Below, piece after piece: positions 33,123 through 45,270 of a stretch of 64,000 nt of DNA (positions are counted from its first letter, which is position 1; every line of letters begins with the position of its first letter). This stretch comes from Helichrysum umbraculigerum. Its lineage: Eukaryota; Streptophyta; Magnoliopsida; Asterales; Asteraceae. The translations under genes and the position numbers were made by a program. The stretch is taken from assembly GCA_949592205.1 (NCBI GenBank), contig CATIUR010000004.1:83365337-83429336 (forward strand). The letters are read 5' to 3'. The notes below the pieces were generated by a model, which had not been told where the DNA came from, ran no database searches, and worked only from the letters and a program-made list of their open reading frames with translations.

Positions 33123-34852
33123 AGTATCCCACACTTAGAACTTTGCTTGTCCTCAAGCAAACTCATTCATAAAAACTTCTGGAAGGATTCTAATCGCATC
33201 AGTTGTTAGAAAACACTATTTTCCGAAAATATAAACTATGGTTATGAAAGAGTTTTTACTGGAAACTACGAGTTTATAGAATTTCGATACCTTCTTCGGG
33301 CAACTTATATGATGATCATGACTAGGCAATCCTCACAAGTGGGTCACTCAAATCACTCAAAGTGTTTAGGGTTTCCTGCTTACTAGTGTCAATCACTCGG
33401 ATAGCCAGTCATGCAGCATTCTCGTTATAGGCTTGATCGAGAATCAAATCTCCATCACTGAGGACGATACTAACCTGTCGAGATAACTTGGAAGGAATCG
33501 GGTTTTTGGTTTGAAGAAGGTAAGCGGTGAGGGGTGTGATGGTTTTTCCTTGTATTTTCTTGAAGCTTTCCTTTGAAATTCCTTAGGTTTTTGGATGGAC
33601 TACATAGCCTTTCATTGGATTCTTCCTTTTTCTTGGCCCTTTTTATAATTGTGCTGGCGTGATTGGTTTGATTTCTTTTCGCCGATCTTGATAATGTACT
33701 TTGCGGCCTGGAAGGTTTCTAATGATCTTGAGTTATGTTGGCTTTTCTTTGCAAAGGTTTTGGGAATTTGGGAGTGTCTCCGAAGGTTTGTGAGACTTTT
33801 GAGGTTCGAGATAAATGACAGGAGATCTTTAATGAGTGTGAGGAGTAGGTGTTGAGTGGGTGGATGTTTGATGGTGGAAAGGTGTTTTGGATTCCTTGGA
33901 AGCTATCAAGATAGGTTGTACCTATGCCACGTGTGGCACTCATTGATGTGATCTCGAAATGTATTACAAGTGCAAGTTCTAATTCAAATGCATACATCGG
34001 CACACACATGAAACGAAAAGTGAAGCATTAAAGATGAATGCTAATTATGGGCTCAATCCTCGCGAATCGAATGTTTTGGGTCAGTATGTGCCTAGCCATG
34101 TGTTGCCTTTTTCGTCCGTATCTTAATCTAAAACAGTTTCGTTTCTTTGTTAAAACTCGTTTCTAGCTATAGTTCATAGTTTTGAAAGATAGGATTTCCA
34201 GAAAACGATGTTTTTGAATCCGAAAAATTTGAATTTTTTTCAATTTTTAGCCCTTTGATGAAAATATTGTTTGGCTTACGGACAAGAGGTAAAACTTGCA
34301 GTTGTAGACCGAATATCCCACACTAAGAGGAACACTGTCCCTAATATTCGAATCTATTTGTTGAACACCTCGTGACGAAGTATCCCACACTTAGAGATTC
34401 TACTTATCTTTGGATTGTTTCACAAGTGTTATGTGGTATGAGGTATCCCACTCTTAGTGTTGGAATATTGGGTGAGATAATCAAAGCTTTAACGGATAAG
34501 GGTTTTTGGAACGGTGTACCGCTTTTGCTGTGCGCGTTGTTTGCAGTGTGTTAGAAGTTTGCTGGTCCGCGACTTGTAGCTTACGTCTCTCAGTGTTCTT
34601 CACCGTGGGGTCCGTTGCTTCCTTTGATTTGGTCACCGATAAATAGTCGTTTGGTTCAACAAACAATCCACTCAATCATTTAAATAATAGCTGCTAATAA
34701 GAAAAGTAAAGTGAAAGCATAATAAAATAGTAAATAGATAGATGTGATGTCGAAGCATCAATCGTACATCAATACAGACAATAATAGTAAAGAGTTTTGG
34801 TAGAAAGTAGAAAGAAGTCAGAAAGAGGAGCAATCCATTGCTCTGCTCATGG
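33123..34852 (-). other. 3' UTR and polypurine tract of C
   Basis: On the minus strand the tract 'gcttgaggacaagcaaag' then 'tctaagtgtgggatact' (33123-33165) abuts the LTR. Further PPT-like words AGTGTGGGAT are at about 34314, 34382 and 34444. The conserved hairpin is at 33925-33938. No coding sequence is supported here. Confidence 0.75.
33925..33938 (-). other. Conserved Athila 3' UTR hairpin (C)
   Basis: On the minus strand TGCCA-CACG-TGGCA, followed by 'taggtacaa'. All variable stem pairs are compensated relative to B. Confidence 0.65.
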
Positions 34853-36658
34853 TCATACTGCTGCTGTAGATGTGGTGGATCCAGGAGAGGTCTCATCTGA
34901 TGAGGAGTCATCATACTGATCATTGGTGCCTTTGTTTGATGCATCATGATTAGCTCCTTCGTCTGGCATGCCGATGGTAAAAGCTCCTTGGTCTACTAGC
35001 TGATCGATAAGTGGTCCGGATGGTATCTCGAAACTACCGAACGGGAACATGGCTGACCCTTGGTGTGTGTTGTCCTGGAAGAGGTCTGTCTGCCTATGAG
35101 AAGAAACCTGCACAGGTATAGGTACAATAGCTGAAGCAGCGGTGTGTCTGTGGGTCCTGGGACTCTGAATTGTGACAGTTCTCGCAGATACTCTGGATGC
35201 CCTGCTACCTCTTGATGTGTGTGCTCTAAATGATCCAACAAAGGATGGGATAGTCTGTCTGGTGGCTGGGATATGCACTGGAGGTGGCTGAGGTCAAGGA
35301 ACGATAATCCTAGGTGGTATAACATGCTCACGACCGGGTGGTGGTCGAGGTGCCGGAACAGGAACTGTAGGTGGGTATAAGTGCGGTGGTGCTCGGCCCA
35401 TTCCACATGGTAAGTGTGGTAGTGGAGTCATGGGCATACCAGCTGCCTGCTGTCTCAATGCTGCATAGATCCTAGTTTGCATCTGCATAGACCAATACCA
35501 GTAATCTGGGCCTGGAGGTGCTCCGTAGTGGTAGATGTATGTAGGCCCTTGCGGTCTTGGGGCAGGAGTAGAAGGTCTTGCCCTATTACGTGGTGGCTCC
35601 ACTCGTGGTGGTGGTGGGATGTCATCATCTTCATCATCATCCTCATCATCACTGTCATCCTCATCTGTATCTGAATCACTAGGTCCTTGTTGGCGTTTTC
35701 TCTTCTTTGTTTCTTTTGGTAGGACCAAGTCAGGTATCAATGTATCAATACTGTCAGGATCTGCCGACCTTGCTTTTATGTAAACAGCACCATCTCTCGT
35801 GATACGGAGTATACCCATACTCCTAAGAAACTGGTAGTCAAGTGGCTTTGAGTTCCATCCTGCTTTAAATCTCTCAACATTGGATGTCCGAAATAATCCC
35901 ATATTTTGGATCAATCGGGTAATTACTGCGCCCAAATATGATCTTTTCTTGCCAAAATCTTTTTCTTGTAGAAGTCTCTGAGCTACCAGATAAGCAACCT
36001 GTATATTTCTCTTTTCGAGAATGCTTGCCATGAGTGCGACATCAAATCCAGAAACTCGTCCGCTGGTAGTATGTTTCCCATCAAGTGAACAAGCTATAAG
36101 CTTGTGGAGAATCTGAAGGACTGGATCCTTGAGTCGGGTTGCCTTAATACCCGAGAAGTATGGTGTAGGCGACCATTGACTCCATGCCTCAGCGCAAGTG
36201 GTGGTGACAGAAGCAGAGGTGGCTCCGGTGGTGAACAGAGGTGACTGTATCTCCTCTGATGTGTATAAGTCTAGATGGAGCGAGAACTGGGCAAGTGATA
36301 AGGTATGTGGGTTGCCCAGGTACTGGAACGAGATTGAACAATCTTCAATTCTCTCTCTCTGCTGAAATCTGAAGGTAGTCATAAACTCCGTAACCATCTC
36401 CACATATATTGGCTCATCAATGCTAAATAATCTCTTGAAGGACTCAAACTGCTGCCCGTTCACTGTGTAGCTAAGTATTCTTTCTAGCTTTTCCTTGAAT
36501 CCTAGTGCTTGCATAACGTTCCAGTCAATATGCCTGAGACGTCCGAACTTCTTGTCTCTCCATGTACGTGCCATTTTGTCATAGGCTGGCGTGGCACTCA
36601 TGTAGGCTAAAGATCCTGAAAGGGGTCGTGCGGGATTTAATTTCTTCTTGCGTGCCAT
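34853..36658 (-). pseudogene. Env-like ORF (ATHILA ORF-1 type) of C
   Basis: About 600 codons on the minus strand from MARKKKLNPARP (ATG 36658), with one in-frame TGA (35294-35296) and an end at 34853. The central part (about residues 40-300) has the look of the ATHILA ORF-1 family: an RDKKFGRLRHIDW start, FQYLGNPHTLSLAQFSLHLD, and a long helical stretch through LIACSLDGKHTTSGR and VAYLVAQRLLQ. A block of nearly continuous Asp/Glu (about 330-355) and a Pro-rich region with Tyr and His follow, then a Ser/Thr-rich tail. No signal peptide or membrane helix is evident. The five residues upstream of MARKKK fall within the splice acceptor, so 36658 is the preferred start. Confidence 0.7.
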
Positions 36659-38310
36659 TGTACCTGAGAACATTTAAAGTAATGGATTCTTTAAGAAAGA
36701 GAAATTCAAAGCACGCTCCGAAGAATTTCGAAGTGAGGGCTTTAATTTCTAGACAATCTAAAGACTTCATTGAACATATAATGCTCCCATGCAACAAACA
36801 GTCAATCATTTGTCAAGGTAATATCGTCACTTAGAAAAGTATAGTCATGGAATGGCAATCGTCTTATTGTGAAGTATTTGTCACTTACAAAGTTTGGTGC
36901 AAACCAAGTTTGAAATGACGAGAATTCACGAATAATGAAAACATCATTATTGGTAAGGTTTGACTTTGGAAGTACAAGTTGAAGTAAGGTTTTTGAATAA
37001 AATATTTTGTCTTAAAAAAAAATTCAATACTTCAAGTTGACTTTTAGGTCAAAGCTTTCTTCAAATGATATTTTCAAATGTCCGCATGCCATAATTTTAA
37101 CCTATTCATGCATGCATATTCTAAGTCATTCTAAGCATTTCCTATTTGATAAGCAAACTAAGTTATGCATAAAAGAAGTTATCATGCCCATGTATTTGGT
37201 GTGGTCCAAGACTTTTCATTCAAGAGTGATGATTCTCTAGTTATTGCCTAATTTGACTAGTCAAAACAAGTACAACATGGTCATGCAATTTTTAACTTAT
37301 CATATTTTTCATGTAAGCTAGTCAACTTATTGTTGAGTTTCAAAAGCCAAAATTGCTAGACCTAAGTTGTTAACATAATGCAATTAACATAGAGGGATCA
37401 TACAAAATGCCCTAATTACTAGGGTACTTAGCATACTAACACTTAGTTAATCCAAGTCCTAAGCTAGATCAGTTGATCAAGGTTTAAAACATGGGGATTC
37501 GCATGTGTAAGTGGTAGGAACGTGTCGTACCTAAGTATTTGATTATGAAAAGCACTATTTCCTAGTTACTAACTTAGATAACTACAAGAAACAAGTTCTT
37601 TTAAGTTCAAAGTGGGTTTCGTGATCATACCTTGCTTAGAGTGAATGAAATGCAAAGACGAAAGTACAACCGAGAAGTATATGCAACAAGGAACTTGAAA
37701 GGACAAGAGATTATGCAATTTGATAGAGTTTTGATGGAGATCTCATGGAGAACATGGCATGGCCGGTTTTTGGAGAGGAGAGGGGGAGGAAGAAGAAGTT
37801 TGCTTCTTGTTTTTGAATTATGGGGAGTTAAGGAAGGTTTTGTGGTCCTTTATGGTACATGTACCTATCCTAAGTACCATGGTCCTTGCTTATGGTCCCA
37901 AATGCAATTTAAATGGTAAGCATTAATGTCCTACTTAATAATGTTGGTGAATCCTAAATATATTACTTGTAACTAGTTACTTGTTAGTATCTTGTTACGT
38001 TGTAAATTATTTAAGAAACGTGCAAATTTTTGCGGAACAATTAAAATCACTTTTTTAAACATTAAACTTGCGCTATTTTTGGTGTTTAAAAATCTTTGTC
38101 TGACGTGGACTTGTTGAATGTACCCGTTTAAGTAAAAACCCAAACGTTTTCACATTCTTTCAGTCACGCACGTGTTTCCAGGCAAACATTTTAAAAACGT
38201 TTTTTTTTTCTTTAAAGGGAAACTTTCAAAAACTTATTATATTATATATTTATACTTAAAAGTTGCTCACTTAAGGTTGCGAGCCTCGACCTTTTTCGGA
38301 GAGAATTGTT
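36659..38310 (-). promoter_or_regulatory. Non-coding segment upstream of env-like ORF, promoter/intron-like
   Basis: It occupies the place where pol would be. On the minus strand it shows a TATATTTA-like box (about 37955), a C/T-rich leader (about 37890-37700), a donor GCAAG|GTATGA (37630) and an acceptor TTCTCAG|GTAC (36664-36666) six bases before the env-like ATG. The implied intron is about 970 bp. Several short upstream ATGs occur in the leader. It could be a solo LTR or captured promoter; no clear TG...CA ends with duplication were found. Confidence 0.4.
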
Positions 38311-39615
38311 TTATGATTCGTTCCGATCCCTCCAAAGGGAAAGGGTCGAGATTTGCTCCCTTAATTGAACATTTTTCGGTACAAAACATTTCGATAGCTC
38401 CCTGATGACATTGTAAACTAGAAAATGACGATCCTCTAAACTTCCTAGGATCTCTCGTTCCTCATACCCTAAATTGACAAGATCATCAATCAACTTATTA
38501 TACGCCTTCCTTATCTTCTTGGGATTTGATAGACCGTCGCGTTCTCCTTTGTTTTTGTAGTTCAGATTGTGAGTAAGTTTATTCACAGCTTCCATAAACG
38601 CATTCTCCTCTGGCGAATCAGGTTCTCCGGTTGTAAGTTTAACTAGCTTACCGAGTTCACTGATTCCGGCTTTTTGAGTGGAAGTGAAGGGGTATTTGGT
38701 GAAGGTGAAGATTTGAACAAGCCTAGCGTGAAGGTCTTTTCTTTTTTCAAAGAAGCTTGTGTCGATTCTTTCCTTTGTGGAATTAGGGAAAACTTCTCGC
38801 AATTTTGAGATTAGGTAAGAAGCGGGGTCAACAAAGAAGGAAATTTTACCAAGAAAGGTAATCGGGTTTTGTTCTGTCCAGAACTCAAGTTTGTTGATCA
38901 TTGTGGCGACATTGTGATTGATTAATATCATAGACGTTGGAAGGTAATCCATATCGGCAAATGATTTGAGGAGTAGATCTAAATCTGCTACAAACTTTAG
39001 TTCTTGGTCCTTGAAATTTGTGGAGTGGCCTTCGCATTCTTGATTTGACAGACGAAGAAGAAGGTTTACTTGTTTTTCTAATCCAGCAATCGTTTCTCGT
39101 TGGTTGAAGGAAAACGGGAGATTGGCATAAGTCAATTGTATGATGAATGCTTTATAGACGTCTGCCCTTCGGGAAGGATCAAAAGAAGCACCGAGGTGGC
39201 GTTCTTTAAAACAAGGTTGTTCAATTTCGACGGATGGAACCTTATCCACCACTCGGTATATGGTATATTTAGGTTCGTATGAAGAGAATGGAAAGATACC
39301 GTCATTGTGAGAATCGGATATGGTTTGGATATATACCGATGTCTCAGGAATGAGGGTAATTAAGTCACATGTTTTCGGAGGCTTTACTTCATGATTTTCT
39401 TCGGGAAGATAATCCAACTGGACAGATTTTGACACTTTAGGCATTTGCAAAGTTGGAGAGTGATCTTCTGGAGATGATGCCAGGTCAAGTAGCTGATCCG
39501 TGACATCAAAGTCCAGGAAATGGTTGGGAATGGAATGTGGGATCCTAAATTCTTCTAGGGAAGCATATAAATCATCCTTTGAAGTACAAATAGAAGTGGG
39601 TTTTTTAGATGTCAT
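38311..39615 (-). CDS. 434-residue ORF of unknown function in gag position of C
   Basis: Open reading frame on the minus strand, about 150 bp downstream of the primer site. No frameshift or stop. I recognise no family: no zinc knuckle, no protease DSG/DTG and no gag core motif. The first 130 residues are Pro/Ser/Glu-rich. After that comes an apparent internal duplication: residues about 150-245 (RADVYKAFIIQLTYANLPFSF ... VATMINKLEFW) and about 291-408 (RKDLHARLVQIFTFTKYPFTS ... VYNVIRELS) align in order, each with the pattern LxKxVxLL or LGKLVKL. Both repeats are mostly helical. An intact ORF in an otherwise coding-poor element suggests retention by selection or recent mobility. A Gag-like structural role is possible but unproven. 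Confidence 0.6.
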   Translation of the reverse strand: MTSKKPTSICTSKDDLYASLEEFRIPHSIPNHFLDFDVTDQLLDLASSPEDHSPTLQMPKVSKSVQLDYLPEENHEVKPPKTCDLITLIPETSVYIQTISDSHNDGIFPFSSYEPKYTIYRVVDKVPSVEIEQPCFKERHLGASFDPSRRADVYKAFIIQLTYANLPFSFNQRETIAGLEKQVNLLLRLSNQECEGHSTNFKDQELKFVADLDLLLKSFADMDYLPTSMILINHNVATMINKLEFWTEQNPITFLGKISFFVDPASYLISKLREVFPNSTKERIDTSFFEKRKDLHARLVQIFTFTKYPFTSTQKAGISELGKLVKLTTGEPDSPEENAFMEAVNKLTHNLNYKNKGERDGLSNPKKIRKAYNKLIDDLVNLGYEEREILGSLEDRHFLVYNVIRELSKCFVPKNVQLREQISTLSLWRDRNES

Positions 39616-39768
39616 GTTTAAACTAATATTATCCTAATTAACACTAAATTAACAGCGAATTAAATTAAAACTGCTTAAAGTAACTTTCGAGAGATTTCTA
39701 AGAAGGAATCAATCGGAAGGATCTCCTAAATACTACTACTTAAGGTGGCTTGAATCTACGTTTGAGAT

Positions 39769-39786
39769 TCCCCGGCAACGGCACCA
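39769..39786 (-). other. Primer binding site of C (tRNA-Asp)
   Basis: On the minus strand TGGTGCCGTTGCCGGGGA, 6 bp inside the LTR. One difference from the complement of the plant tRNA-Asp 3' end. Confidence 0.87.
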
Positions 39787-39792
39787 AAAACT

Positions 39793-42352
39793 TGTTGCGA
39801 CTCACACCGTGTCGTTGTTTTTCAAATGATGATGCGAGCGCAACAGGGGTTTTAAATTTACATTTTGCGGGGCTTAAATTATACGTACTACCTACTCTGG
39901 TTAGTAAGCGGTAAGTATGACCTAAGATCGTTCTATGAATCCAAACGTGTGGGCGATTAAAGTTGACACTTTCAGTAGGGAAGTATTTAGGATGGCACAA
40001 AGTAGGTAGGTTTTGGGATTTAAAGACAGATAATTAAAATGCAGAAAAGTAAATTGCAGGAAATTAAAATGCAGGAAAACAGATAAAGATAAAGATGTGA
40101 TTGCTGAGATTTGATAATTAACATTTCAGGATGACAGAACAAATAGGGTTGATACGTAATGTGGTAAATAAACTACTAGGCGTAAACTCTAGAACCCTAC
40201 CAACTCAGTTTCCCGTTGGCGTGTCACTTGGAACTAGGTTATTGTGATTCTGATCGGAGCGATACGCAAACTTCCAATACTCATCTAGTTGAAAGATGAG
40301 CAACCTATTTTGGTTTAAAGTTAGGTGCATGAATCAGTAGCGTATCGTCTCATAGGTCCGACCGTTCTTGACCCCTAAGGTAATTTACTACACTATTAGC
40401 ACGAAGATTAATAACTTTGCATGTTTGGACCATCGATTGTGTAAGACTTAGTGTTTTAAGGATTCTAGGTCACTAGGACTTTACTCTTATTCCTAAGTCT
40501 TGTTTTTGTTCAATTAAGCTTTAATTACTTCGACTTATGATTTAAGTTCTCCTTTTCAAACAGTTATACATCCCCAGGTTATTCGCAGTTTGTTAAAACG
40601 TGTTTCATATGAGGACCATGCCTTTCAATAATAGACAGTGTACTTTACATGAGATTTCCACTGCTTCTTATATCCAACACGCGGTCAAGAGTAATTGACG
40701 GTGAAAGTGACACTCTAACTAATTAAATGTAAAGCAGTGCAGGAAAGTAAACCTAATATATACAACGAGTGATTTCACTGTGTCTTACTTATTGCATGTC
40801 ATGGGCACAGATAACTACTTATCATAATTAAGGTTGATCAGGTCCTAATTACTAGGTTGCAGTCACGTGGATAACTGGAAAGGGTACTCCGTGAACTAGA
40901 CTTAAATTCATAAAGTCTAAACAATACAAGGGTTATTATCTCCTATTTTATCTGAACGTAATTGACGAACATTATTTTGTAATGCATTGATTCTCGTAGG
41001 ATACACCAGTTAGTTGTGAAGTTGTATTATCCTTTCGGAATTCCAACTATTAAACCAGAGCTGATTCCAATGATATAACTACCTTCGGTCGTTTACCGGC
41101 TTCCGTACGTTTGTACTTTGCATAACGCATTTCTAGCACTATACCGAATAAATAGTCGAATAGGGGCCGTCATACCATTTTACGATTATCGTGCATTAAT
41201 TATGTAATGACATCCTTACCTATAATTATCTACATCATCAGCAATCACAATAATAAACTACTCGCAATTCTTGGCAACAAATAAATCACATACCAGGCAA
41301 TAATACATATTCAAATATGAAATGAGACAGGTATAATAAAAGTTTAGATATCACCCGGAATTAAATGCGTAGCAGCGTATTATTATAATTGACAAACTCT
41401 TTCACACGTACAAGGATTGATCTCCAAATCTCTAGCGTTCGCCCTAGCTTCTACGTTAGTCCGTGGACTAATTACAATATTCCTAGAATGAGAAAGACTA
41501 AAAGACTACGAAAGATTATCTAGTGAGAAAGAAAGAGTGAAATATGCTAGAATGTGTGCATATGAGGTGTGTGTTACAAATGAACCTAAGCATCCTATTT
41601 ATAGGTGAGCTTTGGCTCATTTTAGCATAAGTTGGCCTTGAGGTGCATGTCAGAAAGACTAGCCAAAAGTGGTATGTACAACACGAAAAGTAGGCGCACC
41701 GGGTACTGTACAACGCGAAAAGTAGGCGCACCAGGTACCAAAACTTGCCAAAAACGGAAACCGGGATGGGGTAGGGTGGCCGGCGTCGTCAGCCATGTGG
41801 CCGGCGGCGGCTGGCAGGTGGCCGGCGGCGGTGGGCCCCACCCCGCCCCGTTGCGTGATCTTTTGCTTCGTTTCTCGATTCGTGTGTGTTTTCTTCGTTA
41901 TACGTCCGTTTGAGTCGATTATTTTTTTGTTGGATTCGTAATTCAAAAACGATGATTTTGACATAGGATATGCCTTAAAATGAGGTCCCTAGCTCCAGAT
42001 ATTGCGTACGGATCATTTGGATCTTCCGGCGGGCACGGAATCTTCATTTTTCACCCGTTTTGGTTGATTCTTCTTCTGTTGGATTCGTATTTTGAAAACG
42101 AACATCTTGAAAATAATGGATGTTGGTGGAGGGCATCTTAGTCTTGAAATCTCATTTTTATGCCTTGAATCTTCAAACGTGTGTGGAATCTTCGTTTTAC
42201 ATCCGTTTCGCTTGATTTTTCTCGTGCAACCTTGTTTTAACCCTCTTGGCATAATGTTACTGATTTGTAATGTTTTTAAATCAATATGCCAAGAATCGTT
42301 CCAGAATGAGAGAGATATCGGTAGTAAAAACGTGACTTTTTACGCGATATCA
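39793..42352 (-). mobile_element. 5' LTR of C
   Basis: 2560 bp, uninterrupted; it preserves the empty insertion site of D around 41108-41112. TATA box on the minus strand at 41596-41603, with GTGGCCGGC words and the 'aaaagtaggcgcacc' repeat upstream. Few differences from the split 3' LTR. Confidence 0.9.
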
Positions 42353-43759
42353 TGCACGGAACGTGGAAGCTATGAAAGTCGTGGGCACAATCCGTTGTGG
42401 AATAATGTTTCCGATAATTATATAATTGGGAGTTGTTATACTTTGTTATCTGTCTAAGCTTATCCTGAATATAGATCTAGTGTCTCATCACCCTTTCCAG
42501 ACTTTCACGTGACTGTTGCCCTTAGGATAGGACTTTGCAAACCATAATACTACGTAGTTACAGTTATCTCCAGTTACAGTAGGAAGCTATGAACTTTCTG
42601 TAAAATGGCACAGTACTTCGTATAGCGTCAAATACGTGGAAGCTAAGGAAATACCGTAGGACTGTTTCATCGTGGAATACCTAGAAGTGACCCTTCTAGA
42701 ACTCAGGTCTAGGAATTAAAGCTGTGGAAATGCTCACTGCCCTGTACACTGTTAATACACCAAGGTTAAATGCTCACTGCCCTGTACACTGTTAATACAC
42801 CAAGGTTTAAATACAGCTGTGGAAATGCCTAATGCACTGTACACCGTGAGTATACCTTGAGTCAGGAACACTGTGGAAATGCCTAATTGTCCTGTACACC
42901 GTGAGTATTCCTAGGGATGAATGCTTGAATGTAAAGGAGGGTTTATGTTTATGACGGTAGAATATATGCTTCAATGAATGAATACAGAGTTCTGTCAAGA
43001 GGGCTTAATGCTCCATAAACATTGCTTAACTCTACAATACCGATAGTTTAGAATAACAACAGTTAACAACCAGTACACAGTTAGATAATAACAAATAGAC
43101 TTAGGGGTTAAGAAAGGTCAGTAAATACAATTGCGGCATGTTGCCTTATGCCTGCTCCCTAGATAAATCAAGGGTGACTTTGTCTTAATCAAGCAAAAGT
43201 TCAGGGGGGTTTGAAAACAGTCTGATCTGATCAGGGTTCATGATAGCCTAGGTACTCAGTGACATACGTATTTAGATCCGGAACTAAATAAGTAGGGTCC
43301 TAGTGTTTACAACTAAGTTTATCTGTCTGTTAACTGACTGTGTCCCCAATAAACATCATCCTAACTGTATGCTATCCTAAATCATGGTGAACCACGTCTT
43401 TGTTATGTTTAAGTGTTACATATGTGCTAGCTTCCTTTTACTTTTATGTTTTATTAGTTTTAGTAGTTTTAATTAGATAAAAAATCAAATCAAATACCTA
43501 TCCAACTATCTAAACCCTAGCTTGATCACTAACTTATCTGAACGAGCTCTGTTTCAATTCTGCCGTCGTGAGGAACGACCCTGGATCATCCTTACCATAT
43601 ACTAGTATCAGGTATTCGTACCAAGTACCAGTAGATAGTACGGAGGATTAGGCTCCTCCGACAAAATATAAATTTAAAACTACCCACTGACGCCGCGCCC
43701 AGTGGAAAGGTCCGCAATGACGGGAAGCGATTCCTGATCCGACCGTTGGACGCGCGTCA
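42353..43759 (+). mobile_element. 3' LTR of B, right piece
   Basis: Begins with the TGCAC target copy left by C, then matches 13254-14626. It contains a tandem duplication of about 45 bp ('ctcactgccctgtacactgt' twice, about 42728-42810) absent from the 5' LTR. Ends GCGCGTCA at 43759. Confidence 0.87.
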
Positions 43760-43816
43760 CTCACTGACCATAGGGGAGTACCTCTCCTAAACTCTTCTAG
43801 TTTCTACGTAACTTAA
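43760..43816 (+). other. Element A fragment between B and F
   Basis: CTCAC duplication (43760-43764) then 52 bp of A 3' UTR, cut by F at 43817. Confidence 0.7.
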
Positions 43817-44412
43817 TGTAACACCCCCAAATTTAATGATTTGCGGAAGCATACTTGGGTGTTACTAATCAATATACAAAGCACAAGATATACAGCAAAC
43901 GACCTCTAAATGAGACGTTTTGTAAAATAATTACATTTCATAATTAAATCGTTTGAAAACATATAGTTTTCTTTACAAAATATGTAAGCCTAGAGTCCGC
44001 GTATGTGGCGGGAGATTCTATTACATAACCATAGTTACAAAAGATAATGCCAAAGAATCTCCGTTAAATGCAGTTTGGAAGTCATGCGACTCTAGCTAGT
44101 AATCCTGGAGTGATCCTACTCCGTAAGTGTACCTGAGAATACATGCTAAAAGGGTCAACCAAAAGGTTGGTGAATCTCACAGGTTTATCAGTAAATAATC
44201 AGTTTGAACACAAGATTTCATCAGTAGTGCCCGTAGGCGTATATCAAGTATTTGCAAATCTCGCAAAAGAAAGAAATCAAGTTATACCGTTGCCATGAGG
44301 CTCATAATCGAAGCTTAACCCGTAAATAATCAGTTGCTCCCGTGACATGCTCGAAATTGAGCAAGCATAAGTAAACGAAATAATAGTCGCCTGTTTATAC
44401 ATAACGGTTCGT

Positions 44413-44464
44413 GGTAGCGCTACTACCCCGGGCGGGGAGGGTCATTTCCCTAATGGATCCATTA
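44413..44464 (-). other. Three-hairpin module in F LTR
   Basis: Plus-strand view: GGTAG-CGCTA-CTACC (44413-44427), CCCC-GGGC-GGGG (44426-44437), TAATGGATCCATTA (44451-44464). Relative to D, one stem pair changed from C-G to T-A with the loop CGCTA kept. Confidence 0.55.
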
Positions 44465-45002
44465 ACTACTGTTCGCGCTTAAGTACATAACTAACGATAT
44501 ATGATGGAGAGACTTCAGTAAATCGTAAGTAACTCATGCAATTCCGTTTGGTATAGTAAACAGTTTAGTACTTGTGTTCAAGAAAAATCAGTAGCATGCA
44601 TCTCCCCCAATAAGTTAAAACAGTAAAAGTGGGGCCGTAAGACTCACCTGAGTCAAGCAGTGGTAAATAGCAAGTAGTAGTAAAGCAAGTAGGTTCTCCG
44701 AACCCGTGACCTTCTAGTGCCTAAACACGTAAGGTTAAGTAAGTAGATGTCTCGCAAGACCATCTAGGCTAGTTGTTCATACAACCCGTTGTGTTTAAAT
44801 GTTGGTTTGTTCGCGTTTGTAACAAAGTATACGGCCCGTTGGTGATTTGTTATAATTAAAGTTTATCATTCAATACGCAAATTAAAGTAATTGTAATAGG
44901 AAAGTATGTTTTATTATGATTGTTAGGTCGTATCGTATAAGGATTTGAGGTTGTAAAAGTTCGACACTTAGTGAAAATGTGAGTTTTCAAGGTTCTGGTT
45001 TG

Positions 45003-45270
45003 TGCGACGTAGAATGCGACGTTGCAAGCGACGTAAGGTGCGACGCAGGCAGGTACGTCGCATGATGCGACCTTCGCAAATCAATGCGACGTAGGGGGCG
45101 ACGTCGCTAATGCGACGTTGGTTCAGTTTGCGACGTTAAAGTCTACGTCGCTACGTGCGACGTCCGCAAGTTAATGCGACGTAATAGGTTGCGTCGCTAG
45201 TGCGACGTTGAGGTTTTTGTGCGACGTAGGTCACGACGTCGCAGAGGCCCCTGGCCAGGTGCGACGTAGC
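45003..45270 (-). repeat. GCGACGT array, F 3' LTR
   Basis: About 17 copies of TGCGACGT or its complement ACGTCGCA within 270 bp, partly paired as inverted repeats (for example GTACGTCGCATGATGCGACC). Same LTR location as the arrays in D and G. Second copy at 52400-52667. Confidence 0.75.

Larger units (their letters stand above)
20799..42352 (-). mobile_element. Element C: pol-less Athila-type element (hosts D)
   Basis: Terminal TGTTGCG (20799, plus-strand view) and ATATCA (42352). Target duplication AGCAC/TGCAC with one mismatch. On the minus strand: 5' LTR 42352-39793, primer site 39786-39769, a 434-residue novel ORF, a 1.6-kb non-coding segment, an env-like ORF, 3' UTR, polypurine tract, and 3' LTR 33122-31893 plus 22120-20799 (split by D). 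No protease, RT or integrase. About 11.8 kb without D. Confidence 0.87.
11966..43759 (+). mobile_element. Element B: non-autonomous Athila relative (hosts C and D)
   Basis: Flanked by the 5-bp duplication CTCAC. Parts: 5' LTR 11966-14626, primer site 14633-14650, one broken ORF 14864-16207, a long structured 3' UTR 16208-19495, and a 3' LTR 19496-20798 continued at 42353-43759. The split 3' LTR is explained by insertion C. There is no protease, RT or integrase, so mobility would need a partner in trans. Without C and D, B is about 10.2 kb. Confidence 0.88.

Noticed and set aside
35455..35783. Plus- and minus-strand ORFs overlapping the Asp/Glu block of the env-like ORF
   Set aside because: Shadow frames of the acidic codon repeat (poly-Ser, poly-Met and Ile readings).
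37632..37919. 95-codon plus-strand ORF in C as a host gene exon
   Set aside because: It is antisense to a C/T-rich leader-like stretch of C, has purine-rich low-complexity coding, and no homologous motif.
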